Positions 9,949 to 25,345 of a stretch of 64,000 nucleotides of DNA are shown here, piece after piece; the first letter of the stretch is position 1; each line of letters opens with the position of its first letter. The notes beneath the pieces were generated by a model. That model was not told the origin of the DNA. It was given only the letters and a program-made list of their open reading frames with translations, and searched no databases. The translations under genes and the position numbers were made by a program. This DNA is from Selaginella moellendorffii (Eukaryota > Streptophyta > Lycopodiopsida > Selaginellales > Selaginellaceae), in contig NW_003314320.1 in assembly GCF_000143415.4 (NCBI RefSeq), forward strand, positions 370,586 through 434,585, read 5' to 3'.

Positions 9949-10665
9949 GTTTATAACCTTTTAATTGTAGAGAATATTCTCAAACGATATAAGGATTCGC
10001 GCCTAACGAATCCCCTCTCTACAAGTGAAGATAAACATAAATAAATTAAAACTTATCTTTTGGAACACAGCCCAGCTATGAAGGCTTGGATGTTTGAATC
10101 AAGCAATGTTAAGTCGAGTTTTCCGCAGGGAGAAGTGACAACGAGTGCCAAGCTTGTCCAAGCTCTTGTAAGCGCCGGTTACTCCACTGTGGTGATTGTC
10201 GTTTAACTTAAGATCCATTGGCAGGTACAGGTTAGGAGCTCCAATCTCTTGAGAAAGGAAGATCGAAGAACACACTTTGTGGCAATCGGCTCTCTTTCGG
10301 TAAGTTCTTCCATGGTTTTCCACTAACACAGCAGCTTTGCTGGTCACCCCGCAAGTGTGGAAGTTCCCAGCTCAGATGAAAATAGCTATATCACTCTGGC
10401 TAGTAGCCATGTAGATCCGTTTTGCCAGGTTTGGTTTCTTTTTTTTTTCACTTCTCATGTCTTTTTATGATCTATAGATTTCTTGAGCCAGCTCTCGTCC
10501 TGCCCAGCTACTCGAAATGTACAAAGGCAACTCCATCGTGAGGAGGTCCAAGAGAGTAGCTCATGAGCAAAATCACCACAGTGACGATTGAACGGCCCAT
10601 GCGACAAATCGATCTTCGTCTCTTCGCTGGCAAAAACCTAGACGAAAATGAGAACTTTATCAAAT
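9949..10665. other. patchwork of duplicated gene fragments
   Basis: This stretch holds three identifiable pieces and no intact gene. Plus-strand 10155-10260 matches the minus strand of the unrecognised gene near 7360-7470 (CTTGTAAGCGCCG, then CATTGGCAGG). Minus-strand 10258-10320 matches the LPQSVFFDL exon of the phosphoesterase. Minus-strand 10585-10650 matches exon 1 of the same gene plus its 5' flank (TTTCGTCTAGG), with an internal deletion. The rest has no visible feature. Confidence 0.6.
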
Positions 10666-11733
10666 TTAAGTAAGTTTTGGATTAGGAACAAATGCTAATG
10701 TGTGTGACGTAGGCCAATTTTCTGGCCATGGCCGAGCTTCATCGGTTTCGGTCATTAGTGGGCACCATTTAAGTTTAATTGGCATCACAAGCTTTTCCAC
10801 CCTCCACACTTGAGTCTTCAAATCAAGCACCATTTGTGCTTTTGTCCATGGAAGAAAGTAGAATTCATCATCCAAGCACACAAACACTTTCTTTCCGTCA
10901 TGGATAACTACGGCCCCAGAATTCCATTTTACCTCCTCTTTTACAAAACCGTCAACACTTTTTACCAGTGATAAACGCATGGACTTCCTGACAGATCTCG
11001 TAGTGATGAGCTCTCCTCTCAATGAGACTAATCCAAAACCATTCGCATAGACCTCCAAACTTTCAACTTTCCCCACAAGCACACATTCACCAGTTTGTGG
11101 CTTGTAAACCCAATGACCGTTTTGCCCTAAGATGTGGCAGTGCTCAAAATCAGTCCATGCAATCCTATGTCTCCTCCATCTTAGATTCTTATTAACCTTC
11201 TTCCACTGGTTCTGGCCAACCACAGAAGCATACGCATAAATCTTATCAACGTTGACAAAAGATAAGCAAAAGCTGCTGCCGTCTTTTGCCGCGAGCATGG
11301 CGAAGTTCTCAGGTTCAATCCAAAATCTGTCTATTCCTCGGCAGTGTGGTAGCTTCACTGAGCTGGATGGTACCAAGGGATTGTTTATCACCAAAGAGAC
11401 CATATCTTCTTCTATGTAGCTCCACAGCACCCAACCATTTGAGCTCGCCACTGGAATGCTTGATGGCGAAAATGACAGTTCAGGTGGTAAAAAAAAAGTG
11501 TTAGGATTGTAAATCTTGCCACTTTTAGGGTTGAAACACGCTAGCCTTCTCCATTCCACATGAAGGAACAAGAGTGGAGAATTACACCTCTGCTTGATCT
11601 GGCTGCCATCTCCACGAATAAACGTATTCCATTCCTTGCAAACAAGGCACGCTCGAACTAGCGATTCAACGTCCAGTAGCTTGGACAAGATATAGAACCA
11701 AAGAGCGTCTGGTAATCCCGCGTGTGCTGGCAT
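10666..11733 (-). CDS. F-box protein, paralogue 3
   Basis: Intronless, 355 residues, starting MPAHAGLPDALWFYILSK. The F-box (about residues 5-45) reads LVRACLVCKEW at the position where the other copies have RASLVC. The body has the family landmarks CFNPKSGKIYNPNTFF, SSNGWVLWSY, ENFAMLAAKDGSSFCLSF, GHWVYKPQTGECVLVG and SHTLAFVPNPK. Compared with paralogue 1 it has small in-frame losses in the loop near residues 175-195. It is probably an SCF ubiquitin-ligase substrate adaptor. The start of the coding region is 133 bp from the stop codon of the intact small gene on the same strand, so the F-box promoter must overlap that gene's 3' end. Confidence 0.85.
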   Translation of the reverse strand: MPAHAGLPDALWFYILSKLLDVESLVRACLVCKEWNTFIRGDGSQIKQRCNSPLLFLHVEWRRLACFNPKSGKIYNPNTFFLPPELSFSPSSIPVASSNGWVLWSYIEEDMVSLVINNPLVPSSSVKLPHCRGIDRFWIEPENFAMLAAKDGSSFCLSFVNVDKIYAYASVVGQNQWKKVNKNLRWRRHRIAWTDFEHCHILGQNGHWVYKPQTGECVLVGKVESLEVYANGFGLVSLRGELITTRSVRKSMRLSLVKSVDGFVKEEVKWNSGAVVIHDGKKVFVCLDDEFYFLPWTKAQMVLDLKTQVWRVEKLVMPIKLKWCPLMTETDEARPWPENWPTSHTLAFVPNPKLT

Positions 11734-11865
11734 CGTTCCTAGCTAACGAGAGAAAACAAAAGAGCCATATTCGGTCTGCTTTTTTATTGTAGCGAATATT
11801 CTTAAAATTATCTGCTTTGTTCTTTCCAGGAATTCGATCGAGATCTGCGATTCACAACAACCAAC

Positions 11866-12162
11866 CTAAACATCTAGTTCATTCACAGCCGCCCCTGCAG
11901 TCATCACGGCCCGTTCAAAGGCCTCCCCGAGCTTCTCGAGCTTCTTTGCCTTGGCCTTGGCATCTCTCCCCTTCCGGGCAATCGATCGCGAGTAGGGGTT
12001 TTCCTGTAGGATGCGATTTATCTCCTTCTTGAATTCCTTGCGGTCGAAGGAATTCATGGTGTCCCCGATGGCAATTTCCGTGGCAAGCAGGAGGTCATGG
12101 AGCTTCTCCTTGAGCTCGATAACGTCACGCACCGCAGCATTCAGCTCTTCTTTTCCCGTCAT
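11866..12162 (-). CDS. small helical protein of unknown function, intact copy
   Basis: 98 residues, MTGKEELNAAVRDVIELKEK to the end AAVNELDV. It is lysine-, glutamate- and alanine-rich and should be almost entirely alpha-helical, with a possible coiled coil at about residues 65-90 (DAKAKAKKLEKLGEAFERAV). There is no signal peptide or membrane segment. The ATG follows directly after a 3' splice site (TTTCCAG), so the 5' UTR is spliced, as in the two damaged copies at 4942-5230 and 6095-6429. The frame also stays open upstream of the ATG, but that part is simple-sequence translation and is unlikely to be protein. I do not recognise the family; it may be lineage-specific. The W-box promoter suggests induction by stress or pathogens, which is inference only. 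Confidence 0.6.
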   Translation of the reverse strand: MTGKEELNAAVRDVIELKEKLHDLLLATEIAIGDTMNSFDRKEFKKEINRILQENPYSRSIARKGRDAKAKAKKLEKLGEAFERAVMTAGAAVNELDV

Positions 12163-12202
12163 CCTGGAAACAAAACAGACCAAGAGAAATGTGAAATGTG
12201 TG

Positions 12203-12540
12203 TGAGAGAGAGGGGCGGGGCGGGAGAGCACGAGCGCGAGAATGAGAAGGAGAGTGCACGAGCGCGAGGGACAGGGAGAGAGCAAGCGTGAGAGGAGAGG
12301 GAGCCCAGAGGGAGAGGGAACACGAGCGCGAGAGAGGGAGAGGGAGAGAGCAAGAGCGAGAGGGAGAGGGAACACGAGCGCGAGAGAGGGAGAGGGAGAG
12401 AGCAAGAGCGAGAGGGAGAGGGATAGCGCGAGCGCGAGAGGGAGAGGGAGAGGGAGAGGGAGAGAGCAAGCGCGAGAGGGAGAACGATAGCGCCAGCGCG
12501 AGAGGGAGAGAGCAAGCGCGAGAGGAGAGGAAGAGCCCGA
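12203..12540. repeat. GAGAGG-type purine microsatellite
   Basis: Imperfect tandem array of GAGAGGGAGAGG and CGAGCGCGAGAG units. It lies in the 5'-UTR intron of the small gene, where it is a pyrimidine tract on the coding (minus) strand. Long open frames on both strands here are products of the repeat. Confidence 0.85.
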
Positions 12541-12636
12541 GCGCGAGAATCAGCAGTTGAGTCGGGGTGGCCGCTTGCCGAGACGTGCTGAGACGAAACC
12601 ACGAAGCAACCCAATCGACCAGAAGAGCCGAGAAAC

Positions 12637-12678
12637 ATTTTATAGGCACCCAGGTTGAATAACTTTTTGACTTTGACA
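12637..12678 (-). promoter_or_regulatory. TATA box and W-boxes of the intact small gene
   Basis: A minus-strand TATAAAAT lies at 12637-12644. Two TTGAC cores follow at 12667 and 12673. The arrangement matches the promoters of the two damaged copies. Confidence 0.5.
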
Positions 12679-13394
12679 ACAAAGAAAATCTTAGACTTGG
12701 ACTATTCTGTTAAGATCACTGCTCCACGTGTTTCTTTGCCTTGAGAGTAGACTTCTTGTTACGATCTGGCGTGGAGTATATTTACAAAAACGCTAAAACA
12801 ATGCAACGATGTTTTCTTGGCTTAAAAATTTTCAAGGACTGAGTTTAAGCATTATGGAGCTTGTGAGGGATTATATAGTTTACATATCCACGTGTATTTA
12901 ATCCCCGCCTTCACCGTTCAGGATGATATCCTTAGACAATGTGTCAACTTTGGTCATTTGCTTCGAGCAATGGCAAGTGCACTTCTGGAAACTTATGGAA
13001 TTTAAACTAGTCAATAATTAATAACAACTCTTAATGAATGTTTAAAATTCATAAACACTACAATATACTGTTTATAAATTATAAATACAAGATTAATCTA
13101 AATTAATAAAACAATTAGATGGTAAAATATCCCAGAATATCAAAGCATATTCTAGGTATATCTTTACAAGCTTTCTTAAGCAAACCAAAAATGTGAAAAT
13201 ACTATTTATTAACGACAGTTAGTAATAATTATCATTTCTATATTATTTATTAATTATTATGAAAAATAGAAAGTCAATTTATTTAATGGTTTAAGAATAT
13301 TTCCCGGCTGACTGAAGAATTCTATTATCCTGGTAGGAAACGGATGAAGTAATTCCCTCAAGAACCCTAAAATATTTTTCATTTCGTCTAGGTT
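12679..13394. other. AT-rich intergenic, promoter side of phosphoesterase gene
   Basis: Strongly AT-rich from about 13000 to 13300, with no coding region. The last 40 bases (CCCTAAAATATTTTTC) form the part of the promoter or 5' UTR copied with the pseudogene at 8835. Confidence 0.5.
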
Positions 13395-15777
13395 ATGGCG
13401 CCTATCTGGCGCTTACCAGTAGCTTTGATCGCGCTCGCGCTCTTCGCCAGGATCAGGTGCGAGGAGACAAAGATAGATTTCTCAGATGCGCCAGACGCTG
13501 TCGCATGGGCCGTTCAGATCTCCGATCTCCATGTGAGTGTTTTTCATCCAAATCGAGCGGAAGATCTCGAGATTCTGGCCTCGCGGCTTCTGGCGCTCGT
13601 CCGGCCTGCTCTGGTGCTCGTCACCGGCGATCTCACTGGTAATTTTGCGCTCTCCCACGATTTTTTTCTTAACATTCCCTTGCATTTTCGTTATAGATGC
13701 CAAGAACAGAGACCTCTCTGTGACAAGGCAAGATGAAGCCGAGTGGATGCAGTACCAGAAAACCATGAAGCACGTATCGAAAGAGAGCCGATTGCCACAA
13801 AGTGTGTTCTTCGATCTTCGTGGCAACCATGACAGGTTTGGTGTTCCCAATCGCGAACTGGACTTCTTTTCTCGGTACAGTATCAGTGCAGATATGAATC
13901 GTGTAGATCCTGTTCAAGCGGCAACTGTCACGGTGCGTTAACTTGGATCATTCCTCGAGCTTGTGTAACTTACAGCTGAAAACAATTTTTTCTCTGACAG
14001 GTTCCTGGTGGCTGGAAGTACTTGTTTCTTGGCTTTGATGATACCATGGCCATCGGGCTTCGCGGGCCAACAAATCTGTTTGGCCATCCGACAGACTCCA
14101 TGCTTGGGAAAATGGTGTCCCTGCTCGAAGGCTTTGAAAAGAAGCATGCACCCAGTTCTTCCGCCAAGGTAGCGTTTGGACACTTTCCAATGTCTTTCAC
14201 GGCCTCTTCAGAATCAGGGAGACGACCCGAAGAGATTCTCGCGAGGCATGGCATCTCGGCATACTTGTGTGGCCACCTCCACACCAAGTTCGGAAAGCAG
14301 CTATATCGGCTTCACTCGTACCCGGGCAGTGGCACCTTTAGCAGAAAGAACGAGTTTTGGGAGTGGGAAATCGGGGACTGGAGAGGCAGCAGGACCGTGC
14401 GAGTGCTTTCACTTGATCACGGCCACACTTCGTTCGTGGATATCAGGTTGGACGGGACGATGAACTTCACGACGATAGTCTTACCGACATATCCTTTGGA
14501 TTCGCGGTTTATGAAGAGGCATCCAGCTTACACTGGAGATGATGAAGACCACGGTGATCGCATTCGAGCACTTGTGTTCTCCGAGGTGCCGATAACATCT
14601 GCGGTGGCAAAAGTATACGACAGCAAGTCGGGCTCTCTCCGTCTGGTCGACGAACTTGATATGCAACTCACTTGGGGTCCTAACAACAAAGCAGTTTTCT
14701 ATGAGACAAGATGGAGGAGAAACAGGTACTCGGATCCGTCGGCCCTGCGGTACTGGCTAGAAGTTTTGGTGACTGATTCTTCAGGCAGGAAGACTGCGAG
14801 CGAGCTTAGGCCGTTTTCGGTAGACGGCAAAGTCGCAGAACTTAAGTGGGGATTCTCGGAGTTTCTCGTGATGGGAGTACAGTGGGCCGATGCTTATCTG
14901 CTTCTTTTTTGGCTTAGCATTGGACTGCTGGCCGCAGTACTTTTACTGCCAAGGCTTGCGTACGTTCGTCTCAAGCAGAAGAAGGCGTATAAGAGCTTCG
15001 TTTCTTCGGTGCTGGCCTGGAACACGAAGAGCGGAGGTTCGTATTTGGAGTATGCGCTGAAGAGTGTTGGATGGATTTTCATGGAAGGGTCTCGGAATGA
15101 CGGACTATGGTGGGGACAACTCGCGTTAGTTACTTGGCTAGTTTTTCTTCCATGGTTTTGGGGGTATCCATTTGGAGATGGCCATGCAGCAGGATATCTA
15201 AGCCGCACAGGTTGGCACATTCAGGAACTTGGAAAGTCTGGCTTAGCTTCCCCGGACGTCTTGGTCATCGTTTTGCCGTTTCTTTACATGGTCGTCTTGC
15301 CACTAAGCGTGGTGATCGCCGGTTTGTCAGCCGAGAGAGCAGCCTGCGAAGCCCATCAAGCAAAGCATTGTGGAAAAACGAGCAAGAGCGAAGGAAGTAA
15401 GATGTCACGGAAGAAGCTGAACGAAAAGTCCGACTCTGGCCTGCTTCAGCTTCTGGAAAACGAGGCCAAAGTCGAGAAGAAGCGCTGCGTGGTGTGCTCG
15501 AGATGGAGGAGGAAAGCGCTTCTTGCAGTCTGTTTACTCATCGGCTGGCTTCATTGGCGGGTAAGCCTTTGTTCTTGTTCTTGCGAAGCTAGCTTTTCCG
15601 AAAAATTTTCTTCTTTTGTTCTTGCAGCAATGCTACTGGGTCGCGGTTGCTTTCGACTGGAAATGGGGATGGGCTTCTCCCGGCTTCGTGTGGTCCGTTC
15701 CCGTGCTCATGATCTCCACGATCTTCACAACCTGCGGGATTCGCAAAAACTCAAGGCAAGTATACGAACATATTTGA
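13395..15777 (+). CDS. TMEM62-like calcineurin-type metallophosphoesterase, membrane protein
   Basis: Four exons (13395-13638, 13697-13932, 14001-15560, 15628-15777) give about 729 residues. An N-terminal hydrophobic segment (PVALIALALFARI) is a signal peptide or anchor. The catalytic domain carries the standard metal-binding motifs: SDLHV near residue 44, GDLTD spanning the first intron, RGNHDRFG, GHFP and CGHLH. A beta-rich region follows, and the C-terminal third has several membrane helices (for example LLLFWLSIGLLAAVLLLP and LVIVLPFLYMVVLPLSVVIA). This layout is that of TMEM62 and the plant family of At3g03305. The metal-dependent phosphatase domain should face the lumen or cell exterior; the substrate is unknown. 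The last coding bases overlap the convergent PPR gene by about 27 bp. Partial copies lie inverted at 7868-8835 and 10258-10650. Confidence 0.85.
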
Positions 15778-17400
15778 GAGTAGTGTGTAGGGAGCACTGT
15801 CGTTTCCTTCCAGCGAAACAACTCTTTCAGCAGCCTCCAGAGCCCGTGTAAACTCTCCGTGAATGGCACACGCACAGAGAAGGCTCATCCAAGCCACAGC
15901 GTCCTCGTGAAACGGCATAGCTTCTATCAAGTCTTGAGCTCGATCGAGCTCTCCAGCTCGTCCAAGGCTGTCTACAATGCAACCATAGTGCTCGGCGCTT
16001 GGAGAAATCCCATACTCTCTTCTCATCTCCAGGAAGTAGAAAAAGCTCGCGTCTAAGCTCTGGTTTGAGCTCTGGAGAAGGCTCACGAAAGTCACTGCAT
16101 TGGCTTGTATGCCTTCCAAGCTCATCTCTCTAAAGAGAGTGGCTACCACGGTTACGTGACCACGGTTGGAATATGCCGCCAGCAGCGTGTTCCAAGTGAC
16201 CGTAGTTTTTGTGCGGATGTCGCGGAATGCCGCGGCGGCCCGCGGTAGCTCGCCCACCCTGCCGTACGCTTGGACCAGTGCCGTACCGGTGAGAGGCTCG
16301 CGTTGGCGCTGGCTATGGAGAATATGCCCGTGGATGTCTTGGGCGTCGGCTAGCGAGCAGCAAGCGCCAAGCACAGTGGCGAATGTTACGTCGTTCTTGG
16401 CGAGATCCATGGCGCGGTAGAGCTCCAGGGCTTGATCGAAGCGTCCGGCGAGCGCGTAGGCCTGGATTATGCTGTTCCAGGAGACGACAGTTCTAATCGC
16501 GCGGGGGATTCGATCGAAGACGGCCTTGGCGTCGGCGAGGCTTCCGCACTTGGCATACATGCTGATGAGCGCGTTGCTCGTCACAGCGTCGCCGATTTGG
16601 TCGTAGGCGCGGGAAGAGATCAGGGCGTGCGCTTGCTTGCCCTGGGAGAGCCCTGGGGTTCCAAGATTGGAGCAGGCGCCAAGAACGCTGATCAATGCGG
16701 TCTTGTCGATCAGCCTGGGATCCATCCGTCGGTAGAGGTCCAGCGCGTCGGATGGATGCCCGTGCTGGGCATACGCAGTGATCATCGCAGTCCAGGAGAT
16801 TTGGTCTCGGTTCTTGCCCAGGAGCCGAAATATCGCCATGGCATCCGATAATCTTCCCCAGCGGCCATAGATCGTGAGCAGGGAATTCACCACAGCGACA
16901 TCACTGCCACATCTGGAGTGGACGGCTTCTAGAATCCGCCGGATTCTAGCGGACTGGGGCAGGATCGAGCAAGCGCGGACGACGCAGAGGAGCGTGATCC
17001 GGTTTGGCCTCACGGATCCATCGCAATCCATTCTCCAGAAGAGCTCCAGCGCCGCCAATCCATCGCCGCTGCGCAGGCACGCCCCAAGGACGATATTCCA
17101 GGAGAAGAGATTCTTGTCGCGAATATCTTCGAAGGCCGCGATCGCGTCGCGCGTGCTGCCGCATCGGCCATACATTTGCACGACGAGATTGTGGAGGTAG
17201 GGTTCTTGGGAGCGATCGTGGAGCGCGACCAGCGAATGCAGGCGCTTGGCATCGGCTAGCACACGGCATTTCCTCAGCGAGAAGAAGGAGCGATCCTTGT
17301 CCTCCTCGAGCTCCTCCTCCTGTTCTTCGATCCGGCGCTTCTCCTTGGCGAAGGATCGCAGCTTCTGGATACCAATCGAGCTGGAAGGTATGGCGTTCAT
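15751..17400 (-). CDS. pentatricopeptide repeat protein, PLS type, lacking DYW domain
   Basis: Intronless, about 549 residues from the ATG at 17400 (MNAIPSSSIGIQKLRSFAKE). The frame is open further upstream, but that part overlaps exon 1 of the divergent PICKLE gene and is not credible. Tandem PPR units follow, with typical phrases (LHNLVVQMYGRCGSTRDAI, NALISMYAKCGSLADAKAVF, SWNSIIQAYALAGRFDQAL). The E1-like block DRAQDLIEAMPFHEDAVAW is present near the end, but the protein stops at YTLLSNMFVYLP, inside the E region. The DYW deaminase domain is therefore absent. PPR proteins bind organellar RNA; without DYW this one would need a partner to edit, or acts otherwise. The 3' end overlaps the phosphoesterase gene tail to tail. 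Confidence 0.85.
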   Translation of the reverse strand: MNAIPSSSIGIQKLRSFAKEKRRIEEQEEELEEDKDRSFFSLRKCRVLADAKRLHSLVALHDRSQEPYLHNLVVQMYGRCGSTRDAIAAFEDIRDKNLFSWNIVLGACLRSGDGLAALELFWRMDCDGSVRPNRITLLCVVRACSILPQSARIRRILEAVHSRCGSDVAVVNSLLTIYGRWGRLSDAMAIFRLLGKNRDQISWTAMITAYAQHGHPSDALDLYRRMDPRLIDKTALISVLGACSNLGTPGLSQGKQAHALISSRAYDQIGDAVTSNALISMYAKCGSLADAKAVFDRIPRAIRTVVSWNSIIQAYALAGRFDQALELYRAMDLAKNDVTFATVLGACCSLADAQDIHGHILHSQRQREPLTGTALVQAYGRVGELPRAAAAFRDIRTKTTVTWNTLLAAYSNRGHVTVVATLFREMSLEGIQANAVTFVSLLQSSNQSLDASFFYFLEMRREYGISPSAEHYGCIVDSLGRAGELDRAQDLIEAMPFHEDAVAWMSLLCACAIHGEFTRALEAAERVVSLEGNDSAPYTLLSNMFVYLP

Positions 17401-17451
17401 ATTTCTTCCATTGTTTTTTAGTTCTAGGTTTTCGTCCAGGGAGTGATAGCA
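17401..17451. promoter_or_regulatory. 51-bp space between two divergent start codons
   Basis: The PPR gene starts at 17400 (minus) and the PICKLE gene at 17452 (plus). Any shared promoter must extend into at least one coding region, or both genes have very short leaders. No TATA box is visible. Confidence 0.5.
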
Positions 17452-22935
<5,484 letters not shown>

Positions 22936-22941
<6 letters not shown>

Positions 22942-23130
22942 AATCAAGGTTCTTCACTCTCTTGCTCGTCGCTATTCTTTTTTCGAGTCTCTCAAGTCCC
23001 TGTTTGTTCCAGGTTCTCGAGGCTGGAACCACGACTAGAATCAAGGTTCTTCACTCTCTTGCTCTTCGCTATTCTCTTTCGAGGCTTAAAGTTCCTGTTT
23101 GTTCCAGGTGCTCGAGGCTGGAACCAAGAG
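22936..23130. repeat. two-copy direct repeat, period 97 bp
   Basis: GACTAGAATCAAGGTTCTTC begins at 22936 and again at 23033. Both units continue with TGTTTGTTCCAGG and CGAGGCTGGAACCA. The first unit contains the PICKLE stop codon, so the duplication lies in its 3' UTR. Confidence 0.85.
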
Positions 23131-23266
23131 AAAAAATAGAAATTTTCGTCCACGGTTCGCTTCCTTGTTCTCCAGTCTTGCGTTTTTAATGCATTGAGAG
23201 GGATTTCTATTTTGCAGCGCTATAAACCCTGTAGTCTCTCTTTTACACTTGTATTTTAGGGTAAAG
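23131..23266. promoter_or_regulatory. short spacer before the kelch gene
   Basis: Contains a possible TATA-like CTATAAACC near 23220, about 45 bp before the kelch ATG. The distance would suit a very short leader only. Confidence 0.25.
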
Positions 23267-25226
23267 ATGAAGTGGGCGCCTCGTCGATCCAGCGATCAGC
23301 TCCAGCAGCAGCCGCCGGGGTGCAAATGGGGCCACACCTGCAATGCGGTCAGGAATCTCATCTACATTTTCGGTGGCTACGGCCGGGACGAGTGCCAGAC
23401 CAACGATGTTCACGTCTTCGACATTGGTATAAGTTTCCTCTTCTGGGTTTTCCAGAAAATATGGTTTTGATCATGTTTTCGGTGGGATCGCGCAGGGACG
23501 TACACCTGGAGCAAGCCTGTGATGAAAGGAACGCACCCTTCTCCTCGGGACAGCCACAGCTCCACGGCCGTCGGGTCTAAGCTCTATGTGTTTGGCGGTA
23601 CTGATGGAACCAGCCCGCTCGACGATCTCTTTGTTTTGGATACTGGTAAGCTCCGAGTTCTATCGAGTTTTTTTTTCTTGTTCTGATCATCCAATGCAGC
23701 TACCAACACCTGGGGGAAACCCGACGTTTTTGGTGATGTTCCTGCTCCGAGAGAAGGACATAGCGCGTCTCTCATCGGTGACAACCTGTTCGTGTTTGGG
23801 GGATGTGGGAAATCCAGCGATCCCTCAGAGGAGGAGTACTACAACGACCTTCATGTTTTGAACACAAGTAGTATCCTGTTATCTTTCTTTGTTTTCTTCT
23901 AAACAATTTTTTTTTTCCTGTAGGTACTTTTGTCTGGAAGAAGATTTCTACCACTGGAGTCTCGCCTATTCCTCGGGATAGCCATACCTGCTCTTCCTAT
24001 AAGAACTGTTTCGTTGTCATGGGTGGCGAGGACGGTGGTAATGCCTATCTAAACGACGTTCATATTCTGGACACAGGTACATACATTGTGCTGGTTTTAA
24101 ACTTGTGAATTCATTTGCGTTTCCAGAAACAATGGCATGGCGGGAGGTAAAGACGACTGGTGCTGAGCTGATGCCAAGAGCCGGGCACACAACAATCAGC
24201 CATGGAAAGTATCTCGTCGTGTTTGGAGGATTCTCCGACGATCGCAAGCTATTCAATGACGTCCACACTCTCGACTTAAGTACGTGCGCTTGTAGGTAGA
24301 TTTGTTTCCTGTTGGTCTCATGGGGCTTTTACGTATTTTGTAGCGACTGGTGTTTGGGCGACTTCGAATCCCTCTGGCCCCGGGCCTTCTCCACGTTTCT
24401 CCCTTGCAGGAGATTCCGTGGACGCAGAGCGAGGCATATTATTCTTCTATGGGGGATGTAACGAAGAGCTTGAAGCTCTGGATGACATGTATTTCCTCGA
24501 CACAGGTTGGCTTCTTCTTTTATTGACATTGCTGTTCTTCACAATATGGTTGCCGTTTTTCTGTGAAGAGATGCTGAGGGAGAAAGATCCATCAGAGCCA
24601 AAGCTATCCATGCGTAAGGAACTTAAGAGAAGGCGGCAAGAGTATCGTGCCACGCCATTCGTGCTAGACAAGCAACGGGATGCGGACAAGAGCTTGGTTT
24701 CATCTCACGGAGGTATCTGCGGAAAACCTTGGACCTCTCCAATTTTTCCCTGTCAAACTCATGCTACAGAGTTTCAAGCTCACGTCCAGCCGCTAGGCGA
24801 GAAGATGTTCGAGGCTAGAGTAAGCGACGTATTCAACTACGGATACACGCTAGAAGCCTCCATCGATGGGAAGCTCTTCCGTGGGCTGCTCTTCTCGTAC
24901 AAGCCTGGCTTTGCTCAGGCAGTGCAATCTTACATGGCGAGGTTTGTTTCGTTTGAACCTCAATTACTCTCTAACGCGAGGAAGGAAAACATCACAGGAG
25001 GAAACCACAGGACGTCCAAAAGGCCGTAGTAAAGGCCAAACCGAGCAAAGAGGAGTCCGAAGAAACCATGGATTGTGCGCAACTTGCTAGTCAGGTATGG
25101 TTTTTCGTGATGGTTTTATGTTTCTTCCTCGTTTATTTTCTTTCTTCTTTCTAGCAGGTAGCAGAAGAGAAGAAGGCTCACGTAGCAAATCACTGTGCAG
25201 CTAAACAAGCCTCTCAAGGCGTGTAA
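23267..25226 (+). CDS. kelch-repeat protein with C-terminal coiled region
   Basis: Starts MKWAPRRSSDQLQQQ. About ten exons are split neatly at kelch-unit boundaries. Six kelch blades are visible: GHTCNAVRNLIYIFGGYG, RDSHSSTAVGSKLYVFGGTD, REGHSASLIGDNLFVFGGCG, RDSHTCSSYKNCFVVMGGED, RAGHTTISHGKYLVVFGGFS and RFSLAGDSVDAERGILFFYG. Each ends in D(V/L)xxLDT-like strands at an intron. A charged region follows (LSMRKELKRRRQEYRATPF), then a globular stretch (VSDVFNYGYTLEASIDGKLF), and a tail of about 50 residues ending AAKQASQGV after two more introns. This order resembles the plant kelch family of At1g18610 and At1g74150. A beta-propeller for protein binding is expected; partners are unknown. Confidence 0.85.
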
Positions 25227-25345
25227 AACTCATTTCTTGCTAACTTGTAAGTTACTTTTGAACTGAAGTGGCTTCTTTCCATGTCTTTGTAATGGTTTTA
25301 TCCTTGTCTTGGCGAAAGAGTTAACTGCCATGGTTCTTTCAAGGC

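Noticed and set aside
9949-10347. 82-codon minus-strand frame at 10099-10347 as a gene
   Set aside because: It crosses pieces copied from two different genes (the phosphoesterase exon and the unrecognised gene in antisense), so it is a chance frame.
12203-12540. CRISPR-like or satellite array
   Set aside because: The units are short, irregular purine repeats with no spacers, and the context is a plant nuclear intron.
11866-12682. Overlapping 159-185-codon frames upstream of the small gene (Ser/Leu/Arg/Pro-rich)
   Set aside because: They are products of the purine microsatellite in the 5'-UTR intron. The real start follows the splice acceptor at 12162.
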